Positions 56,701-64,000 of a stretch of 64,000 nt of DNA are shown here, one piece after another. Numbering within the stretch: position 1 is the stretch's first letter; every line of letters starts with the position of its first letter. The DNA comes from Latrodectus hesperus (taxonomy: Eukaryota; Arthropoda; Arachnida; Araneae; Theridiidae): positions 34,029,113 through 34,093,112 of the forward strand of contig CM075853.1 in the NCBI GenBank assembly GCA_037975125.1, written 5' to 3'. The translations under genes were made by a program, and so were the position numbers. Under the pieces are notes generated by a model. It was not told the origin of the DNA and ran no database searches. It saw only the letters and a program-made list of their open reading frames with translations.

Positions 56701-59700
56701 AAACAACTTCAGATTTTTCGTGTCACTCAAATGTCGTTTAATGGAACATAGCTTTTGAAACACTTGAAGAGCATTTAATGTCCAGTGTTAAAACTTTTTC
56801 TGGTGGACAATGACCTTTAAAATATAGTCAAAATATTGCTGCAAAAATACGTTAATTTTAATTCTGTATAAGTAAACTCTTGTTTTGTAAGATCAGAAAT
56901 GAATAAATAAAAATTATTACTATTGTATTTCATTAGCAAGCTTTAAAAAAAATTTTTTTATCATATATTGTAATAATTCATTATCTTAAGAAATAATTAA
57001 GTTTTTGCATAGTACGATTTTTGTGAACTTTTAATTATGATGATTTTAAACGTAAACTAAGCTATTTTACGTTATTATTTATAGTGTTTTTTTTAATTTT
57101 ACCCCCAAATATTGAAATTATTTAAACAAATTTCTTTCTAAAAAAATGTTTCAAACATTATTTTTTCCTCAGAATATAATTTTTTGTACTTTTTAATCTT
57201 ATCATAAATGATAATAATTTCTTATTTTATAAGAAAGGTTAATTATTTATGTTGAGAAATTTGTGGACTGTTTAATGAGGTAATTTTAAACATTAAGATC
57301 ATCTAGTGAGTCATAAGCAATTCTAATTCAAATTATGTTAACAATTCGCAGTTTCTTTATTTTCTTTAAAATATTAGTACGTAAGTCAGCAACTTCAGTA
57401 TAGAAAACATAACATCTACCGATAACTAAGTGTTAAAAAGGATGTAAGTATATCATCGTACATCATAAAAATTAGAAAATGAAACATGTTTAAAAGAACA
57501 AATTACCAGGATTTCTCATTCCTGGAGAAAATGCGTCTTCTCCTGTTCGTAACATAACTTGATACTTGACTTCACTTGAGATTACATTCCTAAAACTATC
57601 TATTAATTCCTTTCCTATAATATTGAGGGGGAGTTATAAAACAGAATATAAGAATCCCCTCATTATTTGGATTAGTATTCATGATCAAAAAGTAATCATA
57701 CGGCGGAAGTAAAGAAATATTTGACTTTATGTTATTGCAAATAAAACTGTATCTCTAAAAAATCTTCTTAAATATCGTACACAAATAATTAAAGCTTTAA
57801 TAAATAATCAACAAAAATGCAGCAAAAATATATTTAATTCTTAATAACTATTCTAAAACAAACATTCTTAAGCTGCTTTTGTGATAGTTCTTTTTACAAT
57901 ATAATGTGCATAACATTCTGAAAACTAGAATAAAAACACTTTACTCATGAGAGCTTATTGCATCTAATTGAAATATTATTTAAGAAATAGTATTAACTTT
58001 TTTATAATTAACATTTGTGCTATTAAAATTTCAAGCATAAAGAAAATTTTAGTACAATAACAACTGCATGATGCTATAATACGTCATAGCTCATAAAAAA
58101 ATATTCCAAAAATATTTATTTAAAAAAAATGTGTAAAAACTTTAATAAAATATTCCCTTCAATTATTAGTTATTTGCAAACACAATTATTCCGTAATTTT
58201 AATACGTTTTAGGTTAGTTAATTGAAAATAAATTTCAATAAAACGAAACAAGTAAATACAATATTTTATTCAAAACTGTATTAATTTTTTATGGAAAGAT
58301 AATTGAAAAAAGTTACTAAAATGTTCAATTTCATTATAAACTAGTACATTTTTTCGTTCTAAAATATCAAAATCAATAAGCGAAAATTTTAAAAAAATGT
58401 AATATGTGTTTCACATCTTATTTTAAAAATAGCAGAGTAAAATATTTTACTAAAATTTTGTTAGAACTTATTGATGCTGTTGTGATGCGAGTTTGTTTTC
58501 TTCACAAGTTATTTTGTATATTATTGTAATTCCATAGCAAAAAATGACAAAAATTGATAAAATAATTTTTTTATGTAATTTTACTACATAGCAATAAAAA
58601 GGTAAAAATTGTTTCAAAATGAAAAAATACTTAATAAATTATTTCAAAGTAAATGTAACAAAGAATTTATTGGCTCTTCATCTTACTTGATTTATTAATA
58701 CTTATGAGTTTCTTTTAAATAGTTCATTTTCTAAGCAAAAATATCTATGGCTAAATTTTTAAGCTGGTGACATTCTGGAAACAAACTTTAAGGAATAATA
58801 ATAATTTTAAGCATGAAAATGAATTCTATTTATAACAGTTTCCTGTTAATTTAATCAAGTAATATATTACTTCAACTTTCAAAAGCAACTGCTATTTTTT
58901 TTCCGCTTAAAATTAATATTATGGAAATAAATATTTTCTCTTTATGACAGAAGTTAATAAGGTTTCCTTTCCTTTTTCTTTCATTTTTATAATTTACAAA
59001 TGTTTATCTCACTTCATTTTAATCAATATTTCGCTAAATTACTTCAATGGAATCAGAAGAAGAAAAAGATTTTTGCATACGGTATAACGAAATAAGAAAA
59101 ACTTAAGAATTTGAAAACAACATTTCTAAGTGAAGTTTCAATTTAAGCATAAAAACATGTAGTCCTACAGTTTAGTACATAAAATTATGCACATTACACA
59201 TTTAATTAATAGCGTATCGAAACAATGTTTAACAACACAAAACGTAGTCATTGTGAATACTTAATCTAAAATCAAATAAAATAATGTTTACAAGGCCTAA
59301 AACACTATTTAATTACTAAGCTGTTAAATATTAATATGCGAATTCTTTTCATCAACACGTTCTAATGCATTTCAGATCAGGGGCGTATTAGGAAAGGTGA
59401 AAATGCGATACCTGAAGAGAGCTTATTTTTTTAAATAGTTACTTTTTTGGAGTTTTTGGAGTTTTTAGAGTTACTTTACAGGAATTTAAAAAAAAAATAA
59501 AATAATAGGCTGTAAATTTTTTCTCTACTTATAGGTGTAAGGAATAAATAAAAATTTTAAGAATAGAAAAATAACCATACGTTTACCTTTGAAACGAGTA
59601 GAGATCTGACAGGGAAAATGCAATATTACTTAATTGGATTACATCTTAGTTTAGGTAACATTTCAGGGATTTTAAATCAGCTTTAATTTCGTTTTAAATT

Positions 59701-59914
59701 AAGTACAAACATTGTTTTCTAAAATTTTACCAAAAATAGTTTTTGTTTTAATTTTGCCAAAGATTGACTTTTTGTTTTATGTTACACACGTGAGCGGCTC
59801 TCATTGCAGCTATAGTTGAAAGTTCAGTGTAAAAATAAAGAATTTAATTAGATAAGATAGCATCTGAGCATAAATCCAAATTATAGCACCATCTCAACAT
59901 TACGTTTGAGGTTT
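50729..59914. other. AT-rich non-coding stretch
   Basis: No recognisable gene in about 9 kb. Frames at 52526-52723 and 54948-55229 (minus) are motif-free. Small features are an 18-bp unit repeated twice near 51176-51211 (CTGTTATAATGCTTTT core) and a short TA-rich run at 53218-53241. Somewhat less A+T-rich patches at 54510-54930, 56420-56830 and 57490-57700 have stops in all frames and no nameable motif; old transposon debris is possible. A GGGGCGTATTAGG string near 59380 resembles some DNA-transposon ends but has no partner. Confidence 0.55.
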
Positions 59915-59972
59915 TACAAAATAGAAATTTAGTAAATACACGTGTGTACAAAATAGAAATTTAGTAAATACA
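59915..59972. repeat. 32-bp tandem duplication (26-bp identical core)
   Basis: The same 26 bases, beginning TACAAAATAGAAATTTAG, occur at 59915-59940 and 59947-59972, separated by CGTGTG. Confidence 0.93.
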
Positions 59973-61738
<1,766 letters not shown>

Positions 61739-61852
61739 TTATTAATTATATTTCAGTAATTCTATTTTAGCTGTTTTTTAGCTGAATGTATTACTAAGCA
61801 TAAATGTTTTTATCTATTCTTGTACTTTTTGGTTCTATATCTAATCTTGCAT

Positions 61853-62025
<173 letters not shown>

Positions 62026-62034
62026 AAGGTATCT

Positions 62035-62380
62035 GTTCTTCATGGAAGAGAGCCCCCGTTCATGAATGGCATGCGGAGAAATACCATGGTGCTGTTTTGA
62101 TTGGGATTGGTAACAGGCACGATTTCAGACAACTATCGCGAGATATAAATTGGCCATATTCATGTACAACATCATGTGACGGGCCATAAAGTTGTGTCCC
62201 TGTGTCCAAAATACAATGTGACTCAGACTGCTCCTGCCCACATTTTGGCCTGCATCGGTTTGAATAAAGACAAGCTATTCTTGAGCTCTGGGGCTGTGCT
62301 CCATTGTTTGAAGGCTTTCGGGCTCATTGACCTGCTTTGATGTTACTGTCAATCAAGAAGCATAGGGATAGGACACAGCA
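62035..62380 (+). pseudogene. LINE ORF2 C-terminal tail relic (CCHC knuckle)
   Basis: Across two frames the plus strand reads [17 protein letters not shown], then [10 protein letters not shown], then [18 protein letters not shown], continuing AHILACIGLNKDKLFL and LHCLKAFGLIDLL before a TGA at 62338-62340. The knuckle (62203-62253) keeps C-x2-Y-x8-H-x3-C: its second cysteine has become tyrosine, consistent with a TGC-to-TAC change. The AHILACIG and FGLIDLL tail is one I associate with spider RNase H-bearing LINEs. A ~40-bp 3' end follows, finishing in GACACAGCAACACACAC and passing straight into a CA repeat. It is much less A+T-rich than its flanks. The RT and RNase H domains are missing. The first ~170 bases have at least one frameshift. 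Confidence 0.75.
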
Positions 62381-62427
62381 ACACACACACACACATATGT
62401 ATGTATATAGATAGATAGATAGATATA
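62381..62427. repeat. Compound CA/GTAT/GATA microsatellite
   Basis: (CA)n to 62396, then ATATGTATGTATATAGATAGATAGATAGATA. It continues from the 3' tail of the LINE relic. Confidence 0.95.
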
Positions 62428-62611
62428 AATAGATCGACTAGAAAGATAGATGAGAAATGAGTTCTCGAGATAAAAATTGTCTGTGCATAATTTGGTCATA
62501 AAACCATCATTATTTTTATGACTTTCAAATAAAATCAAATGAATTCTTCATGCTCCATTCTTCTTCTAGTATAATTTGTCTAAAACTTAATTTTTTTATT
62601 AAAGGTAAATC
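62428..62611. other. Short AT-rich spacer
   Basis: No feature between the microsatellite and the SINE-like copy. Confidence 0.6.
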
Positions 62612-62740
62612 ATTTTGCTGGTATGTGATTATATAGTTTAATGGCGATTTGTCTTCAATTCGAAAGCTCATGAGTTTAAATTCCTTCTTGAGTATAAATG
62701 TTTGTAGTGGCTCGGATTCCACTTTAAACCATAAGTTTCC
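62612..62740 (+). mobile_element. tRNA-derived SINE-like element, copy 2
   Basis: Collinear with 42429-42560: TTTGCTGG, GTTTAATGGCG, TCTTCAATTCGAAAGCTCAT, the degenerate B-box-like GAGTTTAAATTCC and then CGGATTCCACTTTAAACC match the first copy in order at roughly 65-70 percent by eye. Both lie in plus orientation. The B box is more decayed here, so this copy is older or less constrained. Confidence 0.45.
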
Positions 62741-64000
62741 ATTTAATTAGCCCAGTGAATAAAAAAGTACCTTTGAGCGACAAAAAGGCTAACCAAACGT
62801 ATTAGCCTAATGAGTTTCATAGTCAACATTTAAATGAACAAAAAATTTTCCTATTTAGTAACATGATTATTCTTTCTTATCTTTATATATTATTCTTTAA
62901 ATTAACTTCTGAAAAATAAAACAATAATTTACAAGAACTATCAATAAAATGTTACAAATAAATTAAATGCATTCGAGAAACACATAAATTGATAGTTAAT
63001 GTGTTCGACGATTATATTATTAAATATGCTATTTCATATTTACTCTCAAAATATTTGCAAAAATTTAATATGTAATTTTAAATAAATAATGATATATTTA
63101 AATAATTTTATAATACTTAAATTCAAAGTATATACTAACTAATCAAGCACATTTTGCAATATCTAAAGCAATGTTATACAAGTAATTTATTTTATGATTT
63201 CCTCAAATGTGTATAGTTAAATAGATAGATGAAATATCATAATTATTTATATAATATATAGGAAAAATTGAAAACAGACACGTGGCTGTCTAGACAGCAA
63301 GAAACAAAACCAAAAAGTGAGTTCTGTCATTAAGAAATAAACAGTTTGCTTAAATGTTATCTTGAAAATAGTGAAATTGTAATAAAATTATTTCAAATTC
63401 ATTTTTTGTGATTTTTCACACTTCTTTGAGATGCTTGAATAGTTATATAATTTAATACAAACAATTTCGATAATAATATTTTGATTTAAAACAAGTTTGT
63501 TCAAGTTTATTATCTGTAATAAGGTTAGGACAAATTATATTATATTCGTCCAAAGTCACTTAAATAACAATATGTTATCTCATTTTACTAATGACTTCAA
63601 ATTTTAAATTAATCATACGCTTATAAAAATATTCTATTGAAACTATATTTTAAAATTTTCAATAAACAATATTTCTTTTAGGAGTTAATGTTTGTCTTAA
63701 AAAGAACACTTTTATTTATAAAATATTATTATTAATAAATATATCAAAACTTTAAATCTTAACAGAAATTTGAGAATATAATTAAAACGTATCATCTTTA
63801 TGTACTGCTGAAATTTTTACTTTTATAAATTATTTTCAATTATTAATTCAATTATAAAATTCTTTGTATAAATCATATCAAGCCAAATTTAAGAATTTTA
63901 AGAAATAATGTTATTTATACACGATCACCAGTAAGTATTTGGACACCAGTGACAAAACTATTAAATACAATTTATTCATGTTTCATAATTAAAAAAACTT
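62741..64000. other. AT-rich non-coding stretch
   Basis: No gene or repeat is recognised to the end of the window. Confidence 0.6.

Noticed and set aside
59375..59400. GGGGCGTATTAGG as a DNA-transposon terminus
   Set aside because: No inverted partner found within a plausible distance.

Overview
This window looks like intergenic or deep-intronic DNA from an animal genome, most likely an arthropod and, as my best guess, a spider. It is very A+T-rich, with roughly three quarters or more A+T by eye. It has no bacterial-style gene packing and carries many long (TA)n microsatellites. The only readable protein remnants come from transposons: RNase H-bearing non-LTR retrotransposons whose C-terminal tails (such as HIFNCPAIL and AHILACIGL) I remember from spider genomes, Tc1-like transposases, and perhaps a hAT transposase. 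I see no intact host gene, no canonical tRNA or rRNA gene, no CRISPR array and no prokaryotic operon.

Layout. 1-14.7 kb is AT-rich background with a ~203-bp tandem duplication (3.4-3.8 kb), a LINE tail on the minus strand (6.7 kb) and a (TA)n run (9.9 kb). 14.7-19.2 kb holds three (TA)n runs and two LINE tails on the plus strand (14.9 and 17.5 kb). 21.4-23.9 kb is the best feature of the window: a 5'-truncated, degenerate LINE with reverse transcriptase, RNase H and a CCHC knuckle, framed by a perfect 17-bp target-site duplication. 24-37 kb holds microsatellites, hairpins, a weak hAT-like remnant and a weak LINE-tail remnant. 37.5-38.2 kb is a Tc1-like relic on the minus strand that keeps exact DD34E spacing. 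38.7-40.3 kb holds a diverged ~300-bp direct repeat. 42.4 kb is a tRNA-derived SINE-like copy whose partner lies at 62.6 kb. 44.9-45.1 kb is a short element with terminal inverted repeats (MITE-like). 47-49.5 kb is less A+T-rich and contains a second Tc1-like relic. 50-61 kb is AT-rich background. 61.2-62.4 kb combines long (TA)n runs, a nested inverted repeat and another LINE tail that runs into a CA/GATA microsatellite.

How the parts relate. Nothing here forms a working pathway. The sequence is a record of transposon insertion and decay in AT-rich DNA. Several independent LINE 3' ends share the knuckle spacing C-x2-C-x8-H-x3-C and end in short CAA-like tails. The longest open frame apart from TA repeats (161 codons, minus strand, 17453-17938) is an antisense shadow of one of these tails and not a gene. 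I found no convincing undescribed system. The items most worth checking are the MITE-like element, the nested inverted repeat and the two Tc1 relics.
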